Shown: piece after piece, positions 1-7,531 of the stretch
Numbering within the stretch: position 1 is the stretch's first letter
Layout of the letters: every line of letters starts with the position of its first letter
NCBI GenBank assembly: GCA_009712615.1
Contig: WASR01000191.1
Location: forward strand, 1-8,022
Origin: Methanobacterium sp.
GTDB taxonomy: Archaea; Methanobacteriota; Methanobacteria; Methanobacteriales; Methanobacteriaceae
Direction: 5' to 3'
Length of the DNA: 8,022 nt
Translations under genes and position numbers: made by a program
Notes under the pieces: model-generated
What the model was told of the DNA's origin: nothing
What the model saw: the letters and a program-made list of their open reading frames with translations, nothing else
Database searches by the model: none

Positions 1-60
1 GATGTAAAACTACTTATCGAAGTACTTGAAAAAAAAATAGATTTCACCGTAGTTCTTTAA
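1..60 (+). CDS. 3' end of a plus-strand gene (partial, unidentified)
   Basis: Frame 1 is open from the left edge to a TAA at 58-60 and encodes 19 residues, beginning DVKLLIEVLEKK and ending IDFTVVL. The pattern (amphipathic helix, charged turn, short hydrophobic strand) is plausible for the C-terminus of a soluble protein, but it is too short to assign a family. If real, the gene runs toward the minus-strand glycosyltransferase that ends at 308, leaving a 247-nt convergent gap. The run of nine A at 29-37 lies inside this tail. Alternatively the open frame is chance, since 19 codons without a stop is not rare. The sequence left of the window would settle it. Confidence 0.5.
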   Translation, partial: DVKLLIEVLEKKIDFTVVL

Positions 61-146
61 TAACAGATTTACAGATTCCCACATTAACACAGTATAGATC
101 CAGTTTATTCAAATGACCCATGAATACTGTACAAACTCCTCTTTTA

Positions 147-198
147 TTATGTCACAATCACAACTACTTTATTGTATGGTGAAGGGTATGTGACATAA
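147..198. repeat. 10-bp inverted repeat in the convergent gap
   Basis: TTATGTCACA at 147-156 is the exact reverse complement of TGTGACATAA at 189-198, with a 32-nt spacer. It sits in the 61-307 gap between two convergent 3' ends. The rest of that gap holds nothing I can support: no convincing ORF, no RNA gene, and no long poly-T run on either strand. The repeat could form a stem at the ends of both transcripts or be a protein-binding site. The arms are long enough to be noticeable but not decisive in AT-rich DNA. Confidence 0.4.
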
Positions 199-307
199 AA
201 CATGGGCATGATCAGAATATCATACAAACTAAACAGCCCATCTATACTGGGATTCAGATCTTGTTATGTTCGTGAAAATTTATTTGTTGTACTTCTGGAA
301 AATGAAT

Positions 308-1492
308 TTATTCAATTTTAATATGTTTAACTGCCTGGTTAAATCCTTGGATCATGTTGTCGTATTTAAAATGGGTTTCTATAAGTTCTTTAGATGCCAG
401 TCCCATCTTCTTTATGAGTTCGGGATCAGACAGCACTGTTAAAATTGCAGTTTTCAATGCATCTGAATTTCTCTCGGGTACTACGTAACCATTTTCTCCA
501 TCCTTTATCATGAAGGTGGTTCCAACAGCATCACTTGTTATTACAGGTTTAGAAAAGTACATGGCCTCATTAACTACCAGTGGACATGCATCTGCAAAGT
601 AGGTTGTGATGGAGGGCAGTACAAAGAGATCTGCAACCATGTAGTAGGCTCCGAGTTTTGAGTTATCGATATTCCCGGTGAATATAACCTTACCATCCAT
701 ACCGAGCTCACTTGTTAACGATTCCAGTGCATGTTTCTCAGGACCCTCACCAACAATTAGGAGCACGGCATCGTCAAGATTCTCTGTCACACCTTTAAAA
801 CCCTTAATAAGATAATCCACACCTTTGAGATCTATGAGTCGTCCAACATACAGTGCAACTTTACTGTTTTCAAGACCGAGTTCTTCCTGTATCTGATCCC
901 TGTTTTTTGCATCGTTTTCTGTGGCTTCAATATTGCTTACGTTGGGCATTATGAACACATTTTCAGGTTTGACACCAAGTTTGGTGAAAAATTCCCTGTG
1001 CTTAATTCCTGGAACCAGCACAGCATCGACATTTCTACCAATAAAACCTGCAAACCTCTTAACCATAGATCTCTTGAGGGATTTGACGTTCCAATCCCAG
1101 TCTTCCCTCCAGAGAATGAACGGTTTCCTCCTAACTTTAACCACAGCAAAGTAAACCAGGGTTTCAATGAGATCCGTCAGTGTATCCCAGCTACCGCCCA
1201 CAAAAACATCATAATCTCCCATGGTGGCCTTCATGGCTCCAAGAGAAAGTCCATGATAGTTTTTGACTACTGTGTAATCCACACCATCCAGCCCTTCTAT
1301 TTCACGTGAGAGTTCGGTGTCGTAGGTTTTGTTGTAACTGTCCACATTGGTGAACAAAAATTTTATGGGATAAATCTCGCTTAACTTCCTAAAAAAAGGT
1401 TTCCTGTACCACATTGCAGTGTGGTGAACCATCAATATTTTAGTATCAGATGGACTACCCATGTCAGATCGAGCGGCCGGTTTCAGGTCCAT
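308..1492 (-). CDS. GT4 family glycosyltransferase (group 1), 394 aa
   Basis: Retaining GT-B glycosyltransferase that would move a sugar from a nucleotide donor to a growing glycan at the cytoplasmic membrane face; donor and acceptor are unknown. The N-terminal domain covers about residues 17-185 (conserved-looking [12 protein letters not shown] near 23-34, WREDWDW at 128-134). The C-terminal donor domain covers about 205-385: GRLIDLKG at 217-224 supplies the usual Arg and Lys, VGEGPE is at 247-252, and DACPLVVNE at 301-309 is the EX7E motif with Asp in place of the first Glu. No signal peptide or membrane helix is seen. The ATG at 1490-1492 overlaps the end of the upstream membrane-protein gene by 10 bp, which suggests translational coupling. 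No good Shine-Dalgarno site precedes this ATG, nor the in-frame ATG codons for M11 (1460-1462) and M21. The core fold begins near residue 18 (KILMVHHT), so the true start may be M11. Family assignment is firm, specificity unknown. Confidence 0.93.
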   Translation of the reverse strand: MDLKPAARSDMGSPSDTKILMVHHTAMWYRKPFFRKLSEIYPIKFLFTNVDSYNKTYDTELSREIEGLDGVDYTVVKNYHGLSLGAMKATMGDYDVFVGGSWDTLTDLIETLVYFAVVKVRRKPFILWREDWDWNVKSLKRSMVKRFAGFIGRNVDAVLVPGIKHREFFTKLGVKPENVFIMPNVSNIEATENDAKNRDQIQEELGLENSKVALYVGRLIDLKGVDYLIKGFKGVTENLDDAVLLIVGEGPEKHALESLTSELGMDGKVIFTGNIDNSKLGAYYMVADLFVLPSITTYFADACPLVVNEAMYFSKPVITSDAVGTTFMIKDGENGYVVPERNSDALKTAILTVLSDPELIKKMGLASKELIETHFKYDNMIQGFNQAVKHIKIE

Positions 1493-3600
1493 ATCTGACT
1501 GACTCCACTGTTGTAAATGACGTCTTTACGCTGTAAAATGTACTCGTAGATACTCATGTCAGTTATCTGGATGTCATCGTAGATCTGAAGCACTTCATTT
1601 TTGTTGATGTTGAGGCTTCCCATGTAGATGTATCCTGATTGGGATGGAATTGTTTGATTCCACTGGAAGAAACTGGTATTTAAATTGGCTTCTCTAAAAT
1701 TTGCAAGGCCAAATCTGCTGGTTTCCCTCATGTCCCCATATATTGGAAGACCATCAATTCTGTTGTTTTGAAGCCATGTCACACCTGCGAGTTCACTTCC
1801 ATTCACAAACACTTCGCCCCGTACTGTTCCATTTGAATCATAGGTAGCAGAATAGGGCATACCAGTGAAATGATACTGTAAATAGCTGGCACAGCTAAAC
1901 AGAGATATCAAAAGGAAGAGTATGATCACTATATCCCATTTTGGTCTGTGTATGAACTTGGCCATGGCAATGCAACCAATAATGAAAACCGGGGCAAGGA
2001 ATATTAGAACCTGGAAGAACAATCTGGCAGGGTCGTATGCTAGGGATATGTATGGCAATACAATGAACATCACAAGTAAAAGAAGTGAAATTACCACTCC
2101 AATTATAAATTCGGTTCCCAATTTTTCTTTGTAGTGCCTTAACCTCCTCACAATTTCTATCAGACCTATGAGTATGGTTCCGAATATCAAGTCGTGTGCA
2201 ATGACACTCAGGGTGTTTGGTAAACTTTTAAGCTTGATTCCAAGCACACCAAGCACAAAATCTCCCTTACTCGTTGCAAAACTCGAGCCACTGCTTGGTG
2301 CAGTTGAAGCAGCTATGGTTGTTTGAACAGCCTGGGTACCTGCACTCAGCTGTATATGGGCATAGAGAAGGTACCATATACCAATGAAAACCAGTGTTAT
2401 CAGGATGATATCAAAATTCTCGTAACTCATCTTGCGGTCATGGTACAAACTCCTTAAAAGTGGTAAGAGTAGTAGGGGTACTGTTAGTGCAAATGCAACG
2501 TAGGCTGTGCTGTAATGTGAAACAATGAGTGAGAACATCAGTATCAAAAACAAAACCTTCTTCTGGGTTTTAGTGAAATCAGTGCTTAAAATGACCATAA
2601 ATGCCAAAAAGAAGAATAAGATTGCTATTTCCTGTCTTATAGCGCCCAGGAAGTTGAAGAAAAATATTTGGAACACGAAGAGGAGGGAGGCAAAAAATGC
2701 ATATCTCCTGTTCAAATACTTGTTTGCAACTATGTAAAGTATGAGTGGTGTTACAGATGCTATAAATGCATTGTAGAGCTTGAAAACATATTCAGGATCT
2801 AATCCTGAAAGCACCTGATAAACAGCTGGAAGTATGTTGAGACTCAAACATGCATTGTATGGATTGTAAAAGTCCATTATGTTCCAGTGATTGTTGGTGA
2901 TGGTTAAAAAGAAACAATAATATTCACTGTTTATATCCCTTCCCATGATATGTGAACTTGTTAAACCGTACATCAAAAGAATTCCAAGTCCAATGGACCA
3001 TAAAGCCACAGGATAGGTAGATTTAGAAACATGTTTTCTGAACACGGCCAGAACAACCATGTAAACCGGTATGAGCAGAAGCATTAACAAGAGAACAGAG
3101 TTGTTTTCAAAGTTATTCATGAGGTAGGTGCCTATCACAGCCATAACAGGGAAGAACAGGGGTGCTATCATGAGTGCAGTGGATTTACCATCGAAGTCCA
3201 GATCTATATTTAGGAAATTACCAAGCACAAAATCGTCTTTATTTCTTTTGTAGGCTATAACTCCCAGCACCACAATGAGGATGTTGTATAAAACCAGTAA
3301 AGGCAACAGGGAAAGTGGTTTTAATATCAGGGGGTAGAGGGTGTTTAGTGCCAGGCCTGAAAATATGATGACTGATATGCTCAAACCCACACTTAAAACA
3401 AGTTTCTTTAAAAATTCAAGCTCATTTAGCCTCATTATATGCACTATTAAAAGGCCTGGAATGATTGTGAGTGTTAAAAAAACAGTTAATTCCCTTAGGT
3501 ATGGAATGTTTAGGACAACCATGAGGTCTGTTAGTAAGAGCAGCGCAAACAGGGTTAATATCCAGTTTTTCATCCCGAAATTCTTCAGTGTATCCATCAT
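1483..3600 (-). CDS. Large polytopic membrane protein, DUF2206-like with GT-C-like core, 705 aa
   Basis: About 15-16 membrane helices are visible from residue 13 to about 574, followed by a soluble tail of about 130 residues. I recognise the archaeal DUF2206 (COG5617-type) style, whose function is unknown. The first six helices (about 13-187), with [20 protein letters not shown] and [17 protein letters not shown] at 70-86, resemble DUF1616 membrane domains. The core starts with a helix at 197-217 and a loop holding GRDINSEYY (220-228), placed like the acidic first loop of GT-C glycosyltransferases. IRQE (321-324), SHYSTAY (361-367) and YDPARLF (522-528) look conserved. A Ser/Thr/Ala-rich loop spans about 417-446. 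The tail has four N-X-S/T sequons. Its start (ATG-ATG) is preceded by GGAG at 3611-3614, 10 nt away. It overlaps the GT4 gene at 308-1492. A role in transferring a lipid-linked sugar outside the membrane is inference; it could instead be a transporter or polymerase. Confidence 0.85.
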   Translation of the reverse strand: MMDTLKNFGMKNWILTLFALLLLTDLMVVLNIPYLRELTVFLTLTIIPGLLIVHIMRLNELEFLKKLVLSVGLSISVIIFSGLALNTLYPLILKPLSLLPLLVLYNILIVVLGVIAYKRNKDDFVLGNFLNIDLDFDGKSTALMIAPLFFPVMAVIGTYLMNNFENNSVLLLMLLLIPVYMVVLAVFRKHVSKSTYPVALWSIGLGILLMYGLTSSHIMGRDINSEYYCFFLTITNNHWNIMDFYNPYNACLSLNILPAVYQVLSGLDPEYVFKLYNAFIASVTPLILYIVANKYLNRRYAFFASLLFVFQIFFFNFLGAIRQEIAILFFFLAFMVILSTDFTKTQKKVLFLILMFSLIVSHYSTAYVAFALTVPLLLLPLLRSLYHDRKMSYENFDIILITLVFIGIWYLLYAHIQLSAGTQAVQTTIAASTAPSSGSSFATSKGDFVLGVLGIKLKSLPNTLSVIAHDLIFGTILIGLIEIVRRLRHYKEKLGTEFIIGVVISLLLLVMFIVLPYISLAYDPARLFFQVLIFLAPVFIIGCIAMAKFIHRPKWDIVIILFLLISLFSCASYLQYHFTGMPYSATYDSNGTVRGEVFVNGSELAGVTWLQNNRIDGLPIYGDMRETSRFGLANFREANLNTSFFQWNQTIPSQSGYIYMGSLNINKNEVLQIYDDIQITDMSIYEYILQRKDVIYNSGVSQIWT

Positions 3601-3640
3601 GATAATGTTTCTCCAGAAAATCTATGTTAAAATGGGAGTT

Positions 3641-3650
3641 GTTAAATATC
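3641..3650 (-). promoter_or_regulatory. Possible TATA box for the membrane protein/GT4 pair
   Basis: On the minus strand, GATATTTAAC lies about 45 nt before the start codon at 3600, which would place transcription start near 3620 and leave a leader of about 20 nt. A second AT-rich candidate lies at about 3660-3680. The 109-nt gap to the preceding GT4 gene has no strong poly-T run on the minus strand, so read-through from upstream is also possible. Confidence 0.33.
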
Positions 3651-3709
3651 CCTTAAAATGTATTAAAATTAAATTTTATGCTGTTACAGTTTGTTGATTT
3701 AAGTTAATT

Positions 3710-4828
3710 TTATACTAATTCATAATAAACCTTTTCCATCTTCCGGGCAATACCCTTCCAGGTGTAACTGGCTTTTACAAGGTTGCGGCCATTAACACCC
3801 ATAGTGGTTCGAAGTCCATGGTCGCTGAGGAGTTTAGTTATGGCTTCAGCAAGTTCATGAGAGCTTTTTGGGGCCACGCTGAGTCCTGCCTTTTTTTCTT
3901 TAAGATCAGCAGATACTCCTACAATATCTGTTGTAATTACAGGAGTTTCACATGCAAGAGCTTCGAGGGCCACTATTCCAAAGCCCTCCTGAAGTGATGA
4001 AATTGAAGGGAGCACAAATACATCTGCCTGACTGTAGTACATGGCCATGGATTCATCTGGAATAAAACCATGGAACTCCACATTATCCTTTAAACCCATG
4101 GATTCTGCCTTTTGAATGTAATGATCCATGAGAACACCCTTACCGCCAACAATGAGTTTAACATCAGCTACAGACTTTTTAACAATTTTTAAAGCTTCCA
4201 ATAGATAGTCAAGCCCTTTATATCCATGGAATTCATCGAGTAGACTCAAGAAGAACAGTGTATTTTGTTTCTTCTCCACGTCTATGGGTTTGAACTTATC
4301 AACATCAACACCGTTGGGTATCACTTCTACCTTGTTTTCGTAGTCTGAAAGGTAGGGGGAGTAGTTTAAATAGTTGGGTTGTGTGATTATAATCCTATCA
4401 GCACGGGTTAAAAGTTTTTTAAGGGCTGTTTTATTGTAAAAATTTGCTATGTGATTGGCAAATCCACTTCCTATTATGTCGTTGTGATAGGTCACAACCA
4501 GTGGTTTGTTCCTTCTATTGGCCGTGATCCTGCTCCAATCTGCACTCCATGGGGTGGGTATATGGGTGTGGATGAGGTCAAATTCTTCATGTCTTAATTT
4601 AAACGGCAGATCAGGAGTGATGTTGGTATTGGCTACCTTAAAAATGTAGTTGAGTCTTGCTACTTCCACTCCATCAACGTTCTGCTCTGCTTCAACCTTG
4701 GGTTCGTTTGCACAAACCACCTTAACATTGTGCCCCAAATTTACAAGTTCCTTGGAAAGGTAGTAAACGTAGTTTTCAACCCCTCCTATGAAGGGATAAA
4801 ATCGCACGGGTGTTTGAACTATCCTCAT
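3710..4828 (-). CDS. GT4 family glycosyltransferase (group 1), 372 aa
   Basis: Retaining GT-B enzyme with normal family length and both Rossmann domains. N-terminal domain: GGVE at 15-18 (glycine loop after strand 1), HTHIPTP at 87-93 and TYHNDI at 113-118, features shared with many GT4 enzymes of surface polysaccharide and glycolipid synthesis. Linker: PNGVDVDKF at 171-179. C-terminal domain: a complete EX7E motif, E281 to E289 (EGFGIVALE). The usual Gly-Arg of the donor loop is absent; [11 protein letters not shown] at 195-205 stands in its place, a variant I have seen in archaeal members, keeping the Lys-Gly. No membrane helix. The start is supported by GAGAGTGAT at 4835-4843, a near match to the AGGTGAT-type site, 6 nt before ATG. 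It is separated from its neighbours by 109 and 128 nt and probably has its own promoter. Sugar specificity cannot be read. Confidence 0.94.
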   Translation of the reverse strand: MRIVQTPVRFYPFIGGVENYVYYLSKELVNLGHNVKVVCANEPKVEAEQNVDGVEVARLNYIFKVANTNITPDLPFKLRHEEFDLIHTHIPTPWSADWSRITANRRNKPLVVTYHNDIIGSGFANHIANFYNKTALKKLLTRADRIIITQPNYLNYSPYLSDYENKVEVIPNGVDVDKFKPIDVEKKQNTLFFLSLLDEFHGYKGLDYLLEALKIVKKSVADVKLIVGGKGVLMDHYIQKAESMGLKDNVEFHGFIPDESMAMYYSQADVFVLPSISSLQEGFGIVALEALACETPVITTDIVGVSADLKEKKAGLSVAPKSSHELAEAITKLLSDHGLRTTMGVNGRNLVKASYTWKGIARKMEKVYYELV

Positions 4829-4870
4829 TTTTAAATCACTCTCAATAATTTATGAATCAAATCTAGAAAA

Positions 4871-4880
4871 ATCATATAAT
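4871..4880 (-). promoter_or_regulatory. Possible TATA box for the 372-aa GT4
   Basis: The minus strand reads ATTATATGAT here, within a longer AT-rich stretch at 4870-4883. The centre is about 48 nt before the start codon, giving a predicted transcription start near 4850 and a leader of about 20 nt. The 4829-4956 gap also carries one ACAGTTT heptamer at 4901-4907, upstream of this box. A weak run of five T on the minus strand (4867-4871) could partly terminate the upstream transcript. Confidence 0.4.
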
Positions 4881-4956
4881 AACGGATCATACACAGGGTA
4901 ACAGTTTAATTTTCATAAACATCTTTAGTTACATCAACATTTGTCCGCAATTCAAT

Positions 4957-6096
4957 TTATTTATTTAGGGTTTCGATGTACACTTGTTCCAGTTGGTCTA
5001 CAATTCTATTCCAATCATAGTCTTTAGACATGGATATTGAGGTTTCAACCATATTTGCCCTGTTTTTAAGGGTTTTTACAATGGTTCTGGCCAGATCTTC
5101 AGGATCTGGTTTCGAAATGTATCCATTTTCTCCTTCCTCTACAAGGTCCTTTGCTGCATTCATAGGATAATCAACAACCACGACTGGAATTCCACAGGCA
5201 TTTGCCTCAACAACCACCATTCCAAATCCTTCCCTTTCTGATGGGAGTACGAGTACGTTTGAGGATTTCATGACACTTATGAGTTCGTTGTAGCCCTCCA
5301 TAAAACCTGCAAACTCCACAGTATTTGTGAGTTCAAGTTCTCTGCAAAGCCCTTCGAGTCTAGATTTTTCAGGTCCATCACCCACAACCATGCACTTAAT
5401 ATCTGGACATGTTTCCAATACTCTGGGCAGGGATCTGATCAAGAGATCGACCTTTTTTTCCTTAATGAGCCTACCTGCAAACAACAGATCAACACCGGTG
5501 TCTGCTGGCTTCACATCCAGGATCTGGTTTAGATCAATTCCATTGGGTACCACATTGGATTTATCATTTTTTTTTATTGCCTGAAGATCCCGCTCTGTTT
5601 TTTGGCTCACAGTTATAAATCTGTCAGTGAGAGCGAGCATGGACCTTTCAACCAGTTTCCCAAATATTCCTGGTTTTCCCAAGTACTCGTACCAGTAATC
5701 ACCCCACACTTCATGGAGGGTTATGACCATTTTAGACCTTCCTGTGGCTTGATGAAATTTAGAAACAAAGCTTGAAAAGAATGGAAACCCCTGACAATCA
5801 ACCACATCAAATTTTTCCCTCATTATGGGTTTTATAAGGTGCAGGCTGAAAAAAATAGCTTCCTTGATTGATCTTCGATCCTCACTGTAAAGGGGTTTGG
5901 GTTTGGAGACTCCATGGAGTTTAATACCCTCCATTTCAATATCCATAACCTTCCTTTCGTCCCACCACCAGGCAAGAGAGTACCAGTGAACCTCATGCCC
6001 CATGTTAACCAGCCTGGTTGAGAGCTCATAGATCCTACGTTCTGCACCTCCCTTAACCCAGGGATATGCAGCATCATAGACGAATGCTATTTTCAT
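4957..6096 (-). CDS. GT4 family glycosyltransferase (group 1), 379 aa
   Basis: GT-B retaining glycosyltransferase, cytoplasmic or membrane-associated, with typical length. N-terminal domain: MKIAFVYDAAYPW then GGAERRIYEL at 16-25, an aromatic stretch WWWDE at 43-47, TLHEVWGDYW at 126-135, and TVSQKTERDL at 162-171. Linker: VPNGID at 183-188. C-terminal domain: FAGRLIKEKKVDLL at 206-219 with the donor-binding Arg209 and a Lys at 214, VGDGPEKSRL at 238-247, and a complete EX7E motif from E289 to E297 (EGFGMVVVE). All canonical elements are present, so the enzyme is likely active. It starts 31 nt after the GT2 gene stop, so the two are almost certainly co-transcribed; only a weak AGGT (6106-6109, 9 nt upstream) is seen as ribosome site. 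Donor and acceptor unknown; it may add a sugar to the lipid-linked intermediate in the same pathway as the GT2. Confidence 0.95.
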   Translation of the reverse strand: MKIAFVYDAAYPWVKGGAERRIYELSTRLVNMGHEVHWYSLAWWWDERKVMDIEMEGIKLHGVSKPKPLYSEDRRSIKEAIFFSLHLIKPIMREKFDVVDCQGFPFFSSFVSKFHQATGRSKMVITLHEVWGDYWYEYLGKPGIFGKLVERSMLALTDRFITVSQKTERDLQAIKKNDKSNVVPNGIDLNQILDVKPADTGVDLLFAGRLIKEKKVDLLIRSLPRVLETCPDIKCMVVGDGPEKSRLEGLCRELELTNTVEFAGFMEGYNELISVMKSSNVLVLPSEREGFGMVVVEANACGIPVVVVDYPMNAAKDLVEEGENGYISKPDPEDLARTIVKTLKNRANMVETSISMSKDYDWNRIVDQLEQVYIETLNK

Positions 6097-6127
6097 GGTT
6101 ATACAACCTAAATTTTACGTTCCAACC

Positions 6128-7258
6128 CTATTCGTCTGTTTTGTAATCATTGGCGAGTAAGAGTAAGCTTAAAAACATTCCACTGAATATGGTCTGAATT
6201 CCGAGGATGGATAGTATGAGTGCCATCATTGCGTACTGCAACTGGTAAAGTGATCCATAGCCAACAACACTCCAGCTGTAGAGTACGTACAAACCTCCAA
6301 CTATACCAACTGCAAGAAGTAAAAAGCCTATGAATAATTCTCTTCCAAGTGAATGGTAACTCATGATCTTTTCAATTATCCCTGAACTTTTGGAGTAACC
6401 ATAGACACTTCCAAATGCACCGAAGTGCAACCAAGCTAGAACCATCTGATAACCTATGATAAGGAGTAAACTTCCTAGTATGAGGGTGTGAAGTCTTGAT
6501 GCTCCTGCAGCTGCAACTGTGAGAGTCAGGAATATACCAACAGCAAGTGCCACAATTCCCGGTGCAAAGAGGAATGGTGTCGGGCGGTAAAGCATCATAA
6601 ACCTTAAATGTCTCCAACCATCTGAAAATGAGCTTAATTTAGATTCTCCCTCTCGAGGATAGTACTCTATAGGTATCTCTGCAATTTTCACATTTTTCCT
6701 GGCGGCCTCTATCACCATTTCGGATGCGAATTCCATGCCCCCACTTTTGAGCTGGAGTTTTTCAGCGGTTTCCTTTCTTATTGCCCTCATTCCACAGTGA
6801 GCATCAGATATTCCTGCATGGAACAGGAAGTTTAGTATCCATGTTAAAAATGGGTTTCCAACATATTTGTGCAGTGCTGGCATGGCTCCAGTTTTAATAT
6901 CTCCCTTGAGCCTGGAACCCATGACGAAATCTGCTTCTCCCTTGAGTATTGGCTGTATAAATTCGTAGGTCATTGGAAATGGATAGGTTCCATCAGCATC
7001 TCCCATAACTATGATGTCGCCCTTCGCTTCCTTAAAACCTGTGAGATAAGCATTTCCATATCCTCTTTTTGGACCCAGCACAACCCTTGCACCTGCTTCT
7101 CTTGCCTCATTGGCTGTGTTATCTGTTGAAGCATTGTCAACAACCACTATTTCTGTTTCAAGTCCGTTTTTTTCCAATTCTTCCACTGGAACAGATCTTA
7201 CAGTTTTTCCAACAATTCCCTCTTCGTTGAGGGCTGGTATAACGATAGAAATTTTCAT
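6128..7258 (-). CDS. GT2 glycosyltransferase, polyprenyl/dolichyl-phosphate sugar synthase-like with four TM helices, 376 aa
   Basis: Inverting GT-A enzyme expected to transfer glucose, mannose or a similar sugar from a nucleotide donor to polyprenyl or dolichyl phosphate at the cytoplasmic membrane face. Catalytic domain: VIPALNEEG at 6-14, [11 protein letters not shown] at 38-48, the metal-binding DAD at 87-89, MGSRLKGD at 113-120, [10 protein letters not shown] at 151-160, the acceptor-region Glu in MEFASEM at 175-181, and [20 protein letters not shown] at 201-220, a signature of the DPM/Alg5-like branch. Four hydrophobic helices follow at about 229-250, 257-278, 308-328 and 341-368. This four-helix form is common in archaea and bacteria, whereas eukaryotic DPM1 often lacks helices. 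Only a weak GTGAT (7262-7266) precedes the ATG by 3 nt. First gene of a unit with the GT4 at 4957-6096. It could equally make glucosyl- or mannosyl-phospholipid. Confidence 0.93.
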   Translation of the reverse strand: MKISIVIPALNEEGIVGKTVRSVPVEELEKNGLETEIVVVDNASTDNTANEAREAGARVVLGPKRGYGNAYLTGFKEAKGDIIVMGDADGTYPFPMTYEFIQPILKGEADFVMGSRLKGDIKTGAMPALHKYVGNPFLTWILNFLFHAGISDAHCGMRAIRKETAEKLQLKSGGMEFASEMVIEAARKNVKIAEIPIEYYPREGESKLSSFSDGWRHLRFMMLYRPTPFLFAPGIVALAVGIFLTLTVAAAGASRLHTLILGSLLLIIGYQMVLAWLHFGAFGSVYGYSKSSGIIEKIMSYHSLGRELFIGFLLLAVGIVGGLYVLYSWSVVGYGSLYQLQYAMMALILSILGIQTIFSGMFLSLLLLANDYKTDE

Positions 7259-7344
7259 AGCATCACTTTTTATAGTACAATAATATTCAGTAGTTTTAAG
7301 AACTTGTGAAATTAAATTTTTCTTGAGGAATTCTTCTTTTCTGG

Positions 7345-7354
7345 TATATTTAAA
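7345..7354 (-). promoter_or_regulatory. Possible TATA box for the GT2-GT4 unit
   Basis: The minus strand reads TTTAAATATA, close to the archaeal consensus. A transcription start about 25 nt downstream, near 7322, would leave a leader of about 65 nt. A second strong match, TTATATA on the minus strand at 7434-7440, would give a leader of about 150 nt. The first box overlaps a copy of the AAACTGT/ACAGTTT heptamer at 7352-7358, so a protein bound there could block transcription. Confidence 0.4.
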
Positions 7355-7409
7355 CTGTATCCTACTTTATGGTATACATTCTCATGTTTAAATCTTTAAA
7401 AGAAATATA

Positions 7410-7459
7410 ACAGTTTCTAATATAGTCTGGAGGTATATAAGTTTATGTCAAGAAACTGT
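7410..7459. repeat. 9-bp inverted repeat flanking the start of the small ORF
   Basis: ACAGTTTCT at 7410-7418 pairs with AGAAACTGT at 7451-7459; the spacer is 32 nt. In a plus-strand transcript the loop would contain the GGAGGT ribosome site and the ATG of the short ORF at 7445. In DNA it also brackets a TTATATA box on the minus strand (7434-7440). It could be a translational hairpin or an operator, or coincidence. Confidence 0.35.
7429..7434 (+). promoter_or_regulatory. Shine-Dalgarno site of the small plus-strand ORF
   Basis: GGAGGT is fully complementary to the archaeal 16S rRNA 3' end and lies 10 nt before the ATG at 7445. The spacing is slightly long but acceptable. It is the main reason to take the 28-codon ORF seriously. 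A possible plus-strand TATA-like element (GTTTAAATC) lies at 7386-7394, which would place transcription start around 7415-7420. Confidence 0.4.
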
Positions 7460-7531
7460 GTATCATGTCCTTTTCAAATCAAAGAACTAATTTTACAACT
7501 AGAAAACTGTGACAAACTTAAAAAATTCTAG
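7445..7531 (+). CDS. Candidate small cysteine-containing protein, 28 aa
   Basis: An ATG-to-TAG frame of 28 codons starts MSRNCVSCPFQIKEL and ends QLENCDKLKKF. It has three cysteines: a CxxC pair at residues 5 and 8 and Cys22. Residues 10-28 can form an amphipathic, charged helix. The pattern suggests a tiny metal- or thiol-binding peptide, but I recognise no family. It is preceded by a full GGAGGT site. An in-frame TAA at 7418-7420 limits any upstream extension, and no ATG/GTG/TTG start is visible between that stop and the ATG. It is divergent from the GT2 gene and converges on the DUF131 gene, overlapping its last 14 bases (7518-7531). If real it is the only complete gene on the plus strand here. 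Chance remains a fair alternative, because short ORFs are common in AT-rich gaps. Confidence 0.4.
   Translation: MSRNCVSCPFQIKELILQLENCDKLKKF

Noticed and set aside
44..121. 25-codon minus-strand micro-ORF with two cysteines downstream of the 394-aa GT4
   Set aside because: The nearest GAGGAG (136-141) is 14 nt from the ATG, too far, and the ORF overlaps the more plausible plus-strand gene tail.
113..193. 26-codon plus-strand micro-ORF in the convergent gap
   Set aside because: No ribosome site and an unconvincing composition.
237..251. CCCA...TGGG hairpin as a terminator for the 394-aa GT4
   Set aside because: A 4-bp stem without a following T run is too weak to support.
998..1309. 103-codon plus-strand open frame
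   Set aside because: It lies wholly antisense to a well-supported GT4 gene with intact motifs, and its translation shows no coherent domain.
3341..3697. 118-codon plus-strand open frame across the start of the membrane-protein gene
   Set aside because: It is mostly antisense to transmembrane-coding DNA, with no ribosome site and no recognisable motif; the tail in the gap is low-complexity.
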